A stretch of 54,271 bases of DNA from contig CANQZM010000003.1 in NCBI GenBank assembly GCA_947628345.1, forward strand, positions 1 through 54,271. Reading direction: 5' to 3'. Source of the stretch: an uncultured Bacilli bacterium. GTDB taxonomy: Bacteria; Bacillota_I; Bacilli_A; RF39; UBA660. The notes below the pieces were generated by a model. It was not told where the DNA came from and searched no databases. It was given only the letters and a program-made list of their open reading frames with translations. Both the position numbers and the translations under genes were made by a program. This document shows, one piece after another, positions 26,869 through 35,982 of this stretch (the first letter of the stretch is position 1; each line of letters opens with the position of its first letter).

Positions 26869-27837
26869 ATGACAGTAATTTCAATGAATTATTTATTAGA
26901 AGCAGGTGTTCATTTCGGACATCAAAGAAGAAGATGGAATCCAAAGATGAAGGAATACATCTATACTACAAGAGATGATATTTATATTATCGATTTATCT
27001 AAAACAGTGAAAAAGATAGAAGAAGCTTATGAGGCTTTAAAAGCAATCGCAGAAGCAGGTGGAAAGGTATTATTTGTTGGTACTAAAAAACAAGCTCAAG
27101 AAGCAGTAGAAGAAGCAGCAACTAGAACTAATATGTACTTTATGAATGAAAGATGGCTTGGAGGAACTCTAACTAACTTTAAAACAATTAGAAGTAGAGT
27201 TAAAAGATTAGAGGATATTGAAAAACAAGAAAGTGACGGAACATTTGATTTATTACCAAAAAAGGAAGTAATTAGTATTAAGAAAGAATACGATAAGTTA
27301 AATAGAAATCTAAGAGGTATTCGTGAGATGAAGAAACTTCCTCAAGCTTTAGTAATAATCGATCCACGTAAAGAGGAAATTGCTATTAAGGAAGCTCACA
27401 TTTTAGGCATTCCAGTATTTGGTATTGTAGATACAAATTGTGATCCTGATGTAGTTGATTATGTTATTCCGGGTAATGATGATGCAGTTCGTTCTGTTAA
27501 ATTATTAATTGGAGCTTTAACAAATGCTATTGCAGAAGTAAATGGTAATGAAATCATTGATTATGTAACCGATGAAGATAAAGCTAAGGATAGTAAGAAA
27601 ATAGTTAAGAAAGAAAATACTAAAAAGGAAGAAAAAGTTGAAAAACAAGTAGAGGAAGATATAGTTAAAACTACTCCTAAAAAAGAAGAAAAAATTGAAA
27701 AAGTAGAAAAAGAAGATACTAAGAGTGTAGATTTAACTGATTTAACTTTGGCAGATTTAAAGAAAAAAGCTAAAGAAGTAGGAATTAAAGGTTATTCAAC
27801 AATGAAAAAAGCAGAGTTATTAGATGCTTTAAAGTAA
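26869..27837 (+). CDS. rpsB: 30S ribosomal protein uS2 with a C-terminal Rho_N-like tail
   Basis: Residues 1 to about 232 are canonical S2 ([21 protein letters not shown], then [38 protein letters not shown]). The protein then has a charged Lys/Glu linker and ends in [19 protein letters not shown]...AELLDALK, a module nearly identical to that of L20 upstream. Total length is 322 residues against about 230-260 in the family. S2 joins the 30S late and contacts the S1/mRNA exit region. Ribosome site AAAAGGAG. The 86-base gap before it holds a small TATTAG/CTAATA hairpin but no clear promoter or terminator, so read-through from rplT is possible. Confidence 0.95.
   Translation: MTVISMNYLLEAGVHFGHQRRRWNPKMKEYIYTTRDDIYIIDLSKTVKKIEEAYEALKAIAEAGGKVLFVGTKKQAQEAVEEAATRTNMYFMNERWLGGTLTNFKTIRSRVKRLEDIEKQESDGTFDLLPKKEVISIKKEYDKLNRNLRGIREMKKLPQALVIIDPRKEEIAIKEAHILGIPVFGIVDTNCDPDVVDYVIPGNDDAVRSVKLLIGALTNAIAEVNGNEIIDYVTDEDKAKDSKKIVKKENTKKEEKVEKQVEEDIVKTTPKKEEKIEKVEKEDTKSVDLTDLTLADLKKKAKEVGIKGYSTMKKAELLDALK
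27742..27837 (+). repeat. 96-bp coding repeat, copy in rpsB
   Basis: Partner of 26687-26782. Encodes the same C-terminal module in frame and ends at the rpsB stop. Confidence 0.85.
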
Positions 27838-27849
27838 ATAAAAAGGGAA

Positions 27850-27875
27850 GGAGGAGGTAACTTCTCCATTTTATA
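27850..27875 (+). terminator. hairpin between rpsB and tsf
   Basis: GGAGGAG (27850-27856) pairs with CTTCTCC (27861-27867) around GTAA, followed by ATTTTAT. It may be a partial terminator or attenuator that lowers tsf relative to rpsB. Confidence 0.4.
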
Positions 27876-27901
27876 TAAAAGTAAATTATAAGGAGGATAA
27901 A

Positions 27902-28783
27902 ATGTTTAAAGCAAGTGATGTAAAAGAATTAAGAGAGAAAACAGGAGCAGGAATGCTTGATTGTAAAAAAGCCTTAGAAGCAACAGAAGGGAATATGGAA
28001 AAAGCAATAGATTGGTTAAGAGAAAATGGTATTGCTAAAGCTGCTAAAAAGGAAACAAGAATTGCAGCTGAAGGATTAACCTTAGCTAAAGAAGATTTAA
28101 ATAATGCAACTATAATTGAAATAAATTGTGAAACAGACTTTGTTGCTAAAAATGAAGAATTTAAAGCAATGGCAGATAATATACTTACCACTCTATTAAA
28201 AAATGATGTTAATACTATGGAAGAAGCTAATAAATTAAAATTAGCAAATAGTGATGAAACAATTGAAGAGGCAGTTGTTAATCTTACTGCTAAACTTGGA
28301 GAAAAGATTAGTTTCCGTAGATTTAAAAAATTAACTAAAACTGATAATCAATATTTTGGTATCTATTCTCATATGGGTGGAAAAATAACAGCTTTGGTTG
28401 TAGTTGATGGAGCTAATAATGAAGTTAGTAAAGATGTCGCTATGCACGTTGCTGCTATGAACCCAACCGCTGTGAAAAGAAGTGATGTTGATCCTGAATT
28501 AGTAGAAAGAGAATCACACATTATTAAAGAACAAGTTTTGGCAGAAGGTAAACCTGAAGCTATAGCTGAAAAAATGGTAACAGGAAGATTAAATAAATTT
28601 TATAAAGAAATTTGTTTAGAAGAACAACCATTTATTAAAGAAAATTCAATGGATGTTAAAACCTATGTAGAAAATAATAATGGAACTATTATTGATATGG
28701 TTAGATTTGCCGTTGGTGAAGGTATTGAAAAGAAACAAGAAGATTTCGCTGAAGAAGTAATGAATCAAGTTAACGGAAACTAA
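27902..28783 (+). CDS. tsf: Elongation factor Ts
   Basis: Nucleotide exchange factor for EF-Tu. The N-terminal UBA-like domain has VKELREKTGAGMLDCKKALE, and the core has EINCETDFVAKNEEF, whose TDFVAKN motif contacts EF-Tu. Length of 293 residues is normal. Strong ribosome site AAGGAGGATAAA. rpsB-tsf order is conserved, but pyrH, which normally follows and precedes frr, is absent here; two envelope proteins lie in its place. Confidence 0.96.
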   Translation: MFKASDVKELREKTGAGMLDCKKALEATEGNMEKAIDWLRENGIAKAAKKETRIAAEGLTLAKEDLNNATIIEINCETDFVAKNEEFKAMADNILTTLLKNDVNTMEEANKLKLANSDETIEEAVVNLTAKLGEKISFRRFKKLTKTDNQYFGIYSHMGGKITALVVVDGANNEVSKDVAMHVAAMNPTAVKRSDVDPELVERESHIIKEQVLAEGKPEAIAEKMVTGRLNKFYKEICLEEQPFIKENSMDVKTYVENNNGTIIDMVRFAVGEGIEKKQEDFAEEVMNQVNGN

Positions 28784-28787
28784 TTAT

Positions 28788-29351
28788 ATGAAAAAAGTAG
28801 TATTTATTTTCGTAATATTCTTATTTTGTATAATGATAACTGGATGTTCTGTTAAAAAGGTACAAGAACTAACTGATGCCGAAAAATTTAGTAATGAATA
28901 TAATGTTTCAAAAAATAATCCCTTTGTGTATACTAACATTAATAATATTATTGATATATTAGAAAAAGGAACTGGTATTTTCTTTTTAGCAAGTCCTGAT
29001 AATGAAGGATCAATTAGAGCTGCTTCATATATTTTAGATATTGCTAAAAAAGAGAATATTGAAAATATTTATTATTATAATCCTAACAAAATAAAAACTA
29101 AAAATACCAAAAATTATCAAAAATTAGTTGAATATCTAGTACCTAGTCCCATTGATGATAAAGAACAACAAGATGAATTAGAAATATCTATACCTACTTT
29201 TTATTCGGTAAAAGATGGTAAAATTTTATGTATAAGTACTAATTTTTCAAATGAGGAAGAAATTTCAGAAGACTATTTAACTAAAAAAAGAATCCAAAAT
29301 ATTAAAAATTTATACTTAAAAATTTTAAAATATGAAGAATGCACTAGTTAG
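28788..29351 (+). CDS. Lipoprotein with a thioredoxin-like pattern but no CxxC
   Basis: 187 residues. A signal peptide ends in the lipobox ITGC (cysteine at residue 20). After a linker, the stretch GTGIFFLASPDNEGSIRAAS and IENIYYYNPNKIK resembles the thioredoxin-like lipoproteins and accessory proteins of Firmicutes, where a CPWC-type motif follows the first strand. Here SPDNEGS occupies that spot and both cysteines are missing, so a redox role is unlikely. The fold call is inference. It starts 5 bases after tsf with only a weak ribosome site and ends in a terminator. Confidence 0.7.
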   Translation: MKKVVFIFVIFLFCIMITGCSVKKVQELTDAEKFSNEYNVSKNNPFVYTNINNIIDILEKGTGIFFLASPDNEGSIRAASYILDIAKKENIENIYYYNPNKIKTKNTKNYQKLVEYLVPSPIDDKEQQDELEISIPTFYSVKDGKILCISTNFSNEEEISEDYLTKKRIQNIKNLYLKILKYEECTS

Positions 29352-29363
29352 TGTATTTTTTTT
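29339..29363 (+). terminator. terminator overlapping the lipoprotein stop
   Basis: GCACT (29341-29345) and AGTGT (29350-29354) close a loop that contains the stop codon, followed by eight T. Confidence 0.7.
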
Positions 29364-29444
29364 GATCATTATATAATAATGAATTTTATAGTTATAATTA
29401 GATTTTTAGTTAAATTGATAATCATATAAAATTTAGTTTATTTA

Positions 29445-29473
29445 TTGCAATTTTTAATCAATTATTTTATAAT
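29445..29473 (+). promoter_or_regulatory. promoter of the 29508 gene
   Basis: TTGCAA at 29445-29450, 17 bases, TATAAT at 29468-29473. Confidence 0.75.
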
Positions 29474-29507
29474 AAAAATATAAGATAAGTGATAAAGGAG
29501 AATAAAA

Positions 29508-30599
29508 ATGGAAGAAAACAATAATAAAAATATTGAAAATGATATGAGTAATACTTTTGTAGCTGAAGTGGGTCAAAAGTCAGCCATTGCAAATAATGAT
29601 ATAGAAGAATTAATTCCTCAAAATACAGCTACTAATTTTTCAGAAACAACAAATACACTAGATTCTGAAAGACCAGCAGTTATACCTGCAGAAAATGTTA
29701 ATAATGTATCTAATGTCAACGATTTATCTGATATTAATAATTTAGCTAACGAGGATATTCCAGGATTTGAAAAAGAATCTACAATATATTCAGAACCTAA
29801 ACAAAAAAAGACAAATCCATTATTAATAATTTTATTAATTATCATTGCTTTAGCTGTAGGAGCAGGTGGTAGTTATTACTATTTTGAAATACTTAATCAA
29901 AAAGAAGTGAACTCCCAAAATACTGGAAATAAAGAATCTAAAACTGATAAAGTTAGTAGTGAGGAGTTAAAACCAGATAGTATCTTAGTTAATAGTTTAA
30001 TTAAGAGGTATGATGCTTATGTATTATCTTCTATTGAAATTTATCAAACTTTATATAGTAAAGAAAAAATGTTAGCTAATGAAATGAGTGAAGATGATAT
30101 TAAGTATTTAGCTGCTAAAACAGCCTTAAGTATGAGTGATGTTAAAGGAAAAATGTCATTTACCAGTGAACAACTTCATGAAGCTGCTCAGATGTTATTT
30201 GGACCAAGTGTTGCTATTACAGATGGTGATATTAATTTAATGGCAAATAAACAGGGTGTGGTATTTAAGTATGATAATGCTAATCAAACATATAATTATC
30301 AAGCTCCAGATGGTTTAGGAGGCATGAATACAGTTACAATGGATCGTAAGACTGTTAAAGCAGTTAAAAATTCAGATAATATTGAAATTACAGTAGTTGT
30401 TGCTGTTTTAGATAGTGCAACTAATAAAGTTTATAAAAATTATACCGATAGTGCTGCTTATGATGAAATTAGCGATGTTGCTGCAGATAACTTTGATATT
30501 AATAATAATTACACTGACTTAAATCAATATAAATATGTATTTAATTATGATACTGATAATAATAATTATTATTTAGAAAGTATTGAATTAGTTAAGTAG
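29508..30599 (+). CDS. single-pass membrane protein of unknown function, 363 aa
   Basis: A long, acidic, Asn-rich cytoplasmic region (residues 1-100, low complexity with repeated NVNN/DIN patterns) precedes one membrane helix at about 104-126 that ends in GAGGSYYYF. The remaining 235 residues would be outside the cell and contain two alpha-beta blocks. The general design (disordered N-terminus, one helix, small outer domain) is common in Bacilli surface proteins, but I do not recognise the outer domain. It has its own promoter and its own terminator. Confidence 0.75.
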   Translation: MEENNNKNIENDMSNTFVAEVGQKSAIANNDIEELIPQNTATNFSETTNTLDSERPAVIPAENVNNVSNVNDLSDINNLANEDIPGFEKESTIYSEPKQKKTNPLLIILLIIIALAVGAGGSYYYFEILNQKEVNSQNTGNKESKTDKVSSEELKPDSILVNSLIKRYDAYVLSSIEIYQTLYSKEKMLANEMSEDDIKYLAAKTALSMSDVKGKMSFTSEQLHEAAQMLFGPSVAITDGDINLMANKQGVVFKYDNANQTYNYQAPDGLGGMNTVTMDRKTVKAVKNSDNIEITVVVAVLDSATNKVYKNYTDSAAYDEISDVAADNFDINNNYTDLNQYKYVFNYDTDNNNYYLESIELVK

Positions 30600-30620
30600 A
30601 AATTTTTCTACTTTTTCTTT
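30596..30620 (+). terminator. terminator before frr
   Basis: GTAGA (30596-30600) pairs with TCTAC (30607-30611), followed by TTTTTC. The stem starts in the stop codon of the upstream gene. Confidence 0.7.
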
Positions 30621-30640
30621 ATTTTATTTTTTGAATATAT

Positions 30641-30646
30641 TATAAT
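30641..30646 (+). promoter_or_regulatory. -10 element before frr
   Basis: TATAAT 23 bases before the frr start and just after a terminator; the matching -35 is weak (T-rich). Confidence 0.45.
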
Positions 30647-30668
30647 GATAATATGAGGAGAGATAAAA

Positions 30669-31214
30669 ATGAGTGATGATTTAATATTAGAAATAGAAGA
30701 AAAAATGCAAAATGCTATAGATGCTTATGAACAAAGATTAAAAACAGTAAGGGCAGGGCGTGCTAATCCATCCAGTCTAGATGGTATTTCAGTTGACTAT
30801 TATGGAACGATGACACCTCTAAAACAATTAGCTACTATTTCAGTACCTGAGGCTACTCAACTATTAATTAAACCATTTGATAAAAGTTGTTTAAAGTCTA
30901 TTGAAAAAGCTATTTTTGAATCAAACTTAGGGTATACTCCTAATAATGATGGAGAAACCATTAGAATAGTTATACCAGCTTTAACTGAAGAAAGAAGAAA
31001 AGAATTAACTAAGCAAGTAAAAGCAATTTCAGAAGATGCTAAAGTTTCAATTAGAAATGCTAGACATGAAGGTATTGAAAAAGCTAAAAGATTAGAATTA
31101 CCAGAAGATGAACAAAAAAATATAGAGAAAAATATTCAAGATTTAGTTAATGACTATAACAAAAAAATAGAGACTATTTTAAAAGAAAAAGAACAAGAAT
31201 TATTAACGGTATAA
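30669..31214 (+). CDS. frr: Ribosome recycling factor
   Basis: RRF splits post-termination ribosomes with EF-G. The 181-residue protein shows the family order: KTVRAGRANPSSLDGISVDYYG, a central LLIKPFDKSCLKSIEKAI, and the C-terminal EDEQKNIEKNIQDLVNDYNKKI helix. The ribosome site is GAGGAGAG. It has its own promoter because the usual pyrH-frr link is broken. Confidence 0.96.
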   Translation: MSDDLILEIEEKMQNAIDAYEQRLKTVRAGRANPSSLDGISVDYYGTMTPLKQLATISVPEATQLLIKPFDKSCLKSIEKAIFESNLGYTPNNDGETIRIVIPALTEERRKELTKQVKAISEDAKVSIRNARHEGIEKAKRLELPEDEQKNIEKNIQDLVNDYNKKIETILKEKEQELLTV

Positions 31215-31227
31215 ATTTATATTATTA

Positions 31228-31257
31228 TTGACAAAATTAAGATACATATGTTATAAT
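31228..31257 (+). promoter_or_regulatory. promoter of the 31286 lipoprotein gene
   Basis: TTGACA at 31228-31233, 18 bases, TATAAT at 31252-31257 preceded by TGT. Confidence 0.75.
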
Positions 31258-31285
31258 ATTGCTCAAATTTAAAGGAGTGATAAAA

Positions 31286-31942
31286 ATGAAAATAAATATT
31301 AATCCGACAGCACTAAAAAAGGGTTTATTATTAACTGGTTTATCTTTAATGTGTACTTCAGTATCTGGATGTAGTAAAGAAAAACCGCAAGTCAATAATT
31401 CTATTAATTATACAGAATTAGCTAATGACATTATAATGTTATCATCAGCTGATACAATAAATGTATTAAATACTTATAACAGTACATTAAAAAGTACTAA
31501 GTTAAATATAGACGATCTAGAATGGTTATCGAGTTGTTGGAATGGTATAATATCATTAAAGCGTGATAACGAAACATATACTCAGGTTTCATATGATTCT
31601 TATAATATTTATACTGATTATGATAATTCTCAAACTTTAATCATTGATTCTTTTAATTCTATATTACCACATATTGATCAATTGACAGGAAAAAAAGTAG
31701 ATTCTTTATCGGGAAATCCAATTCCTTTAAGAAGTTTTATTTATGAAAATAACATACAACCTAAAGGTTATACTTTTCCAAAAACACGAGCTTGGAGTGA
31801 TAGTGATAAGGAAAGTATAATTAAGAAGTATGGAGAAGAAGTTTGGGAGGCTACAACAAATTTTGGTATTCCTATCAAAATGTATGATGTTAAAGACTTT
31901 TATACTAAAAAGGAAAAAAATTATGTAAAATGTTTGTTATAA
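31286..31942 (+). CDS. putative lipoprotein of unknown function, 218 aa
   Basis: Signal peptide with a hydrophobic core (about residues 12-25) and the lipobox SVSGC, which would anchor the mature protein outside the membrane. The rest contains a WLSSCW patch near the middle, many Tyr and Asp residues, and a basic C-terminus. I recognise no domain. ATG at 31286 follows AAAGGAGTGA; the alternative TTG at 31259 lies inside the promoter region and has no ribosome site. Confidence 0.75.
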   Translation: MKININPTALKKGLLLTGLSLMCTSVSGCSKEKPQVNNSINYTELANDIIMLSSADTINVLNTYNSTLKSTKLNIDDLEWLSSCWNGIISLKRDNETYTQVSYDSYNIYTDYDNSQTLIIDSFNSILPHIDQLTGKKVDSLSGNPIPLRSFIYENNIQPKGYTFPKTRAWSDSDKESIIKKYGEEVWEATTNFGIPIKMYDVKDFYTKKEKNYVKCLL

Positions 31943-31962
31943 ATTTATCATAATGTTATAAT
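31934..31962 (+). promoter_or_regulatory. promoter of pheST
   Basis: TTGTTA at 31934-31939, 17 bases, TATAAT at 31957-31962 with TGT before it (extended -10). The -35 lies in the last codons of the upstream lipoprotein gene. Confidence 0.7.
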
Positions 31963-31968
31963 ATAGCT

Positions 31969-32180
31969 ATCGACAGTGATTAAGAAGTAGTAATAAATGA
32001 TTTATTTATAGAGAGATTGCATTTGGTGGAAGCAATTAATAATAGTTTATGAATTCGTCTTAGGAGTCCTTATTAATAGTAAGCGTATTTCTTGCGTTAA
32101 AAGATTTAAGCGTATAGTATTAACTATAAATTAAGGTGGTACCGCGAACATTTCGTCCTTATGATGAAATGTTTTTATTT
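31969..32180 (+). promoter_or_regulatory. T-box riboswitch, phenylalanine-specific
   Basis: A full-length T-box. Stem I carries GAAGTAG on the 5' side, AGAGAG, a GGTGGAAG distal loop, and the specifier TTC (Phe) at 32054-32056. The T-box core AAGGTGGTACCGCG lies at 32133-32146. The acceptor-pairing bases are TGGT, matching a discriminator A as in tRNA-Phe. The competing terminator pairs AACATTTC (32147-32154) with GAAATGTT (32166-32173) before a T-run. It controls pheS and pheT by tRNA charging. Confidence 0.95.
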
Positions 32181-32195
32181 TGAGGAGGAAAAATA

Positions 32196-33245
32196 ATGAA
32201 ATATGAACAAATAAACAAAGTAAAAGAAATGTTAGAACAAGATATTAAATCTATTTTTGATATCAAAGAATTGAATGATTTAAAAGTAAAATATTTAGGT
32301 AAAAAAGGTTTAATTAGTGAATTAAATCAGTTGATTCGTGATATTCCAAATGAAGATAGAAAAGACTTTGGTCAGGCAGTTAATGAAGTTAGATCTTTTT
32401 TTAATGATTTTTATGATACTAAAAAACAACAATTTGAAGAAGAAACTTTGAATAAAAAATTAGAAAGTGAAGCTATTGATATTTCATTGCCAGCTGCTAA
32501 AGTTACCCAAGGAGCTCCAAGTATATTAGAAAAGTTGATTGAGGAAGTAGAAGAAGTTTGTATGGCAATGGGTTATGACGTTGTAGATGGACCAGAAATC
32601 GAAGAAGATAAATATAATTTTGAAATGTTAAATATTCCAAAAGGACACCCTGCCCGTGATGCCCAAGATACTTTCTATGTTGAAGGTGAAGAGTTATTAT
32701 TACGTAGTCAAACGTCACCAGTTCAAGTACGTACAATGTTGGAAGGTAAAGGTGTTACTCCAATTAGAATGATTTGTCCTGGTAAAACTTATAGGAGAGA
32801 TGATGATGATGCTACTCATTCACATCAATTTATGCAAATAGAAGGATTATTAGTAGATAAAAATATTTCCTTATCCGATTTAAAAGGTACAATTGATATT
32901 ATTGTTAAAAAATTGTTTGGAGAAGATATTGAAACTAGATTTAGACCGAGCTACTATCAATTTACAGAACCATCTGTAGAAGTAGATATTAGTTGCTTTA
33001 ATTGTAAAGGCAAAGGGTGCAGTATTTGTAAAAAGACTGGTTGGATTACTGTTGCTGGTGCAGGAGTAGTTCATCCTAATGTGTTACGAATGAGCGGCTA
33101 TGATCCAAAAGAATGGAGTGGCTTTGCTTTTGGTTTTGGAGCTGAACGTCTTGCTATGCTTAAATATGATATTAATGATTTAAGAGTATTTTATAATACA
33201 GATTTAAGGGAAAGCAAAATTTTTGATAGAGAGGAGAGTCTATAA
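32196..33245 (+). CDS. pheS: Phenylalanyl-tRNA synthetase alpha subunit
   Basis: Catalytic subunit of the heterotetrameric class II PheRS. It has the N-terminal coiled coil (residues 1-85), GHPARDAQDTFYV, LRSQTSPVQVRTM, CPGKTYRRDDDDATHSHQF as motif 2 in two halves, and GFGAERLAMLKYDI as motif 3. A cysteine cluster CFNCKGKGCSICKKTGW lies near residue 270, as in many PheS proteins. Length of 349 is normal. Ribosome site GAGGAGGAAAAA follows the T-box. Confidence 0.97.
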   Translation: MKYEQINKVKEMLEQDIKSIFDIKELNDLKVKYLGKKGLISELNQLIRDIPNEDRKDFGQAVNEVRSFFNDFYDTKKQQFEEETLNKKLESEAIDISLPAAKVTQGAPSILEKLIEEVEEVCMAMGYDVVDGPEIEEDKYNFEMLNIPKGHPARDAQDTFYVEGEELLLRSQTSPVQVRTMLEGKGVTPIRMICPGKTYRRDDDDATHSHQFMQIEGLLVDKNISLSDLKGTIDIIVKKLFGEDIETRFRPSYYQFTEPSVEVDISCFNCKGKGCSICKKTGWITVAGAGVVHPNVLRMSGYDPKEWSGFAFGFGAERLAMLKYDINDLRVFYNTDLRESKIFDREESL

Positions 33246-35617
33246 TGATTAGTTTAGAATGGGTTAAAGATTATGTTAATATAGAAGATCAAGATCCACA
33301 GGAATTAGCCGTTAAAATTACTAAAGCAGGAATTAATGTTGAATCAGTAATTTCTCATAATATTGATAATTTAGTGATTGGCGAAATTGTGAAATGTGTA
33401 GATCATCCTGATAGTGACCACTTACATATTTGTTCAGTAAATATTGGAACAGATGGATTACAACAAATTGTTTGTGGAGCACCCAATGTCAGAGAAGGTT
33501 TGAAAGTAATAGTAGCCCTTCCTGGAGCTATCTTACCTGGTAATTTTGAAATAAAAACTAGTAAGATTAGGGGGATTGAATCTAATGGTATGATTTGTGC
33601 TTTATTTGAATTAGGAGTTGAAGAAGAAACTGAAGAAAATTATGCTAAAGGAATTCATGAACTAGATGATAATGCACCAATAGGTCAAAATCCATTAAGA
33701 TATTTAGGCTATGAAGATACCCTATATGAATTAGATGTCCATAAACACCGTAATAATGATTGTTATTATCATATTGGTTTTGCTTATGAAATTGCAGCCA
33801 TTTTAAATAGAAAAGTAACGTTACCAGAGGCTAACTATAATGAAATAGAAGATTCAATTAATAATCATTTTAATCTAAAAGTCGATACTGAAAAATGTCC
33901 ATTTTATCTAGCTAAGATGGTAACAGATGTAAAAATAGGTGAATCCCCTGAATTTATCAAGCGCAGATTAATCTCTGCTGGTATGAGGCCAATTAATAAT
34001 GTTGTTGATATTTCAAATTATGTTATGCTTGAATATGGACAACCTCTTCATTTTTTTGATAAAGATAAATTAGGTAATAATATTTTAGTCCGTAATGCTA
34101 AAGAAAATGAAGAAATTATAACTTTAGATGGTAAATGTAGACATTTAAAAGCTAATGATATTGTAATAACAGATGGTAAAAAGGCTGTGTGTATTGCTGG
34201 AATAATGGGTGGAGAAAATACCGAAGTGGATAATAACACTAAAACCATTTTAATTGAGAGTGCTATCTTTGATGCAGTTAATATTAGAAATACTGCTTCT
34301 AGATTGGATTTAAAAAGTGAGGCTTCTATTAGATATGGTAAGGGATTAAATTATGAATATACAAAGCTAGCAATTGATAGAGCGTGTTATTTACTTGAGA
34401 AATATGCCGATGCCAAAATTTTAAGTGATATGGTTACTTATGATAATATTGATAAAGCTGCTAAGGTTGTAAAATTTACTCCAGACGATGTTAATAAAAT
34501 TTTAGGTATTAAAATAAGTGCAGATGATATGAAAATAGAATTAGCTAGGCTAGATTTTGATTATAAGTTAAAAGATGATTTGTTTGAAGTTACTATTCCA
34601 TCAAGAAGACTTGATATTGATCCAAATGTAAACGATATAGCAGAAGAAATTGGTCGTCTTTATGGATATCATAATCTAGTATCTACTTTACCAAGAGTAC
34701 CAATTAGAAGAGGGCAATATATTGGTGATGTTAAATATCGTAAAAAAATATCTAAAAGATTACGCTCATTAGGCTTAAATGAAGTTAAGACCTATACGTT
34801 AGTATCAAAAGAATTAACTAAAGATTTTAGTTTTAATAATAAAGAAAATATTTTATTACCTAATCCAATGAGTAGTGATAAAGCTTATGTACGTACTAGT
34901 ATAATACCTTCTTTATTAAATGTTTATAATTACAATAAAAAAAGAAAAGTAAATGACATTTTAATCTATGAAATAAGTAAAACTTATGATAATAATTTTA
35001 AAGAAGAAAGTTTAATTTCAGGATTGTTATCAGGGACATATATTGGAAATGAATGGGCAACTTCAGTAAAAGTTGATTTCTATTTAGTAAAAGGAATTAT
35101 TGAAAACCTTCTTAATTATATTGGATTTAAAAATAGATATAGTTTTGAAATAGGGGATAATAATTCACTTCATCCTGGCATAAGTGCTAAAATTTTACTT
35201 GATAGAGAGCCAATTGGTTATCTAGGACGTATTCATCCTAAAATTTCTAAAGATGAAATATATGTATTTGAACTTTCCTTAAATGAACTTATGAGAAAAA
35301 TAAAACCACTTAAATTTAAACCAGCTAGTATTTATCCTGGTATTAAAAAAGATATGGCATTTATTGTTTCTAAAGATATTACTGCTGGTGAAATTATGGA
35401 AACAATTAAGAAAAACGGTGGACGCTTATTAGAAAGTATTTCTGTTTTTGATTTATATATGGGAGACAAAGTTAATAATAATGAAAAATCTATTGCATTT
35501 TCATTATACTTTGAAGATCCTAATAAAACCCTAAGTGATGACGAAGTAATGGTTATCTTTAATAAAATTATTGAAAAAGTTACTACTAGTTATAATGCCA
35601 AGTTAAGAGATAATTAA
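33245..35617 (+). CDS. pheT: Phenylalanyl-tRNA synthetase beta subunit
   Basis: Large PheRS subunit, 790 residues, with editing and tRNA-binding domains. The N-terminal EMAP-like tRNA-binding domain (HPDSDHLHICSVNIG, QIVCGAPNVREG) is followed by the B3/4 editing region (RPINNVVDISNYVMLEYGQPLHFFD), B5 (IAEEIGRLYGYHNL), and the C-terminal anticodon-binding FDX-ACB domain (SIYPGIKKDMAFIVSKD). Its ATG shares one base with the pheS stop (TAATG). It ends before a two-way terminator. Confidence 0.97.
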   Translation: MISLEWVKDYVNIEDQDPQELAVKITKAGINVESVISHNIDNLVIGEIVKCVDHPDSDHLHICSVNIGTDGLQQIVCGAPNVREGLKVIVALPGAILPGNFEIKTSKIRGIESNGMICALFELGVEEETEENYAKGIHELDDNAPIGQNPLRYLGYEDTLYELDVHKHRNNDCYYHIGFAYEIAAILNRKVTLPEANYNEIEDSINNHFNLKVDTEKCPFYLAKMVTDVKIGESPEFIKRRLISAGMRPINNVVDISNYVMLEYGQPLHFFDKDKLGNNILVRNAKENEEIITLDGKCRHLKANDIVITDGKKAVCIAGIMGGENTEVDNNTKTILIESAIFDAVNIRNTASRLDLKSEASIRYGKGLNYEYTKLAIDRACYLLEKYADAKILSDMVTYDNIDKAAKVVKFTPDDVNKILGIKISADDMKIELARLDFDYKLKDDLFEVTIPSRRLDIDPNVNDIAEEIGRLYGYHNLVSTLPRVPIRRGQYIGDVKYRKKISKRLRSLGLNEVKTYTLVSKELTKDFSFNNKENILLPNPMSSDKAYVRTSIIPSLLNVYNYNKKRKVNDILIYEISKTYDNNFKEESLISGLLSGTYIGNEWATSVKVDFYLVKGIIENLLNYIGFKNRYSFEIGDNNSLHPGISAKILLDREPIGYLGRIHPKISKDEIYVFELSLNELMRKIKPLKFKPASIYPGIKKDMAFIVSKDITAGEIMETIKKNGGRLLESISVFDLYMGDKVNNNEKSIAFSLYFEDPNKTLSDDEVMVIFNKIIEKVTTSYNAKLRDN

Positions 35618-35625
35618 AACAAACG

Positions 35626-35650
35626 AAAAACGGATTTTATCCGTTTTCTT
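35626..35650. terminator. bidirectional terminator between pheT and sspI
   Basis: AAAACGGAT pairs with ATCCGTTTT around TTT (35627-35647), with T-runs on both strands. It ends pheT on the plus strand and overlaps the 3' end of sspI on the minus strand. Confidence 0.85.
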
Positions 35651-35864
35651 TTGTACCTTCAGCAACACGATTTTTGATAATTTCAAGCATTTCATTTTTT
35701 AATCTTTGATCAGCACCTTGCCAAACAATTTCAAAAAATACACCCATACCAGGTAGAGTTACTTCATCTTTAGATTCGATTGATTCATTAATAGCACTCT
35801 GTAAGCTATCATAATCATCACCTTTAAAATTATTAATTATATGATCTCTTATACTTATATTCAT
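35637..35864 (-). CDS. sspI: Small acid-soluble spore protein SspI
   Basis: A 75-residue protein with the SspI pattern: MNISIRDHIINNF, then LPGMGVFFEIVWQ and KNEMLEIIK. The Bacillus protein has LPGLGVLFEVIWQ and KNEML at the same places. SspI is a minor spore-core protein expressed in the forespore. In Bacillus subtilis sspI also sits beside pheST in the opposite direction, so synteny agrees. The start has a strong AGGAGGAAAATT on the minus strand. I could not identify a convincing sigma-G promoter upstream. Confidence 0.88.
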   Translation of the reverse strand: MNISIRDHIINNFKGDDYDSLQSAINESIESKDEVTLPGMGVFFEIVWQGADQRLKNEMLEIIKNRVAEGTKENG

Positions 35865-35942
35865 AATTTTCCTCCTACTTTTATATTGTTGTTATTTAAA
35901 AATTTTATACATAAAATTTTTGGTTACTTTATAATAAAAAAG

Positions 35943-35951
35943 TGATATAAT
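35943..35951 (+). promoter_or_regulatory. extended -10 promoter of the 35983 gene
   Basis: TGA followed by TATAAT (35946-35951), about 32 bases before the start. Confidence 0.55.
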
Positions 35952-35982
35952 ATAGAAAATATTTTATTAGGAAGTAATTATT

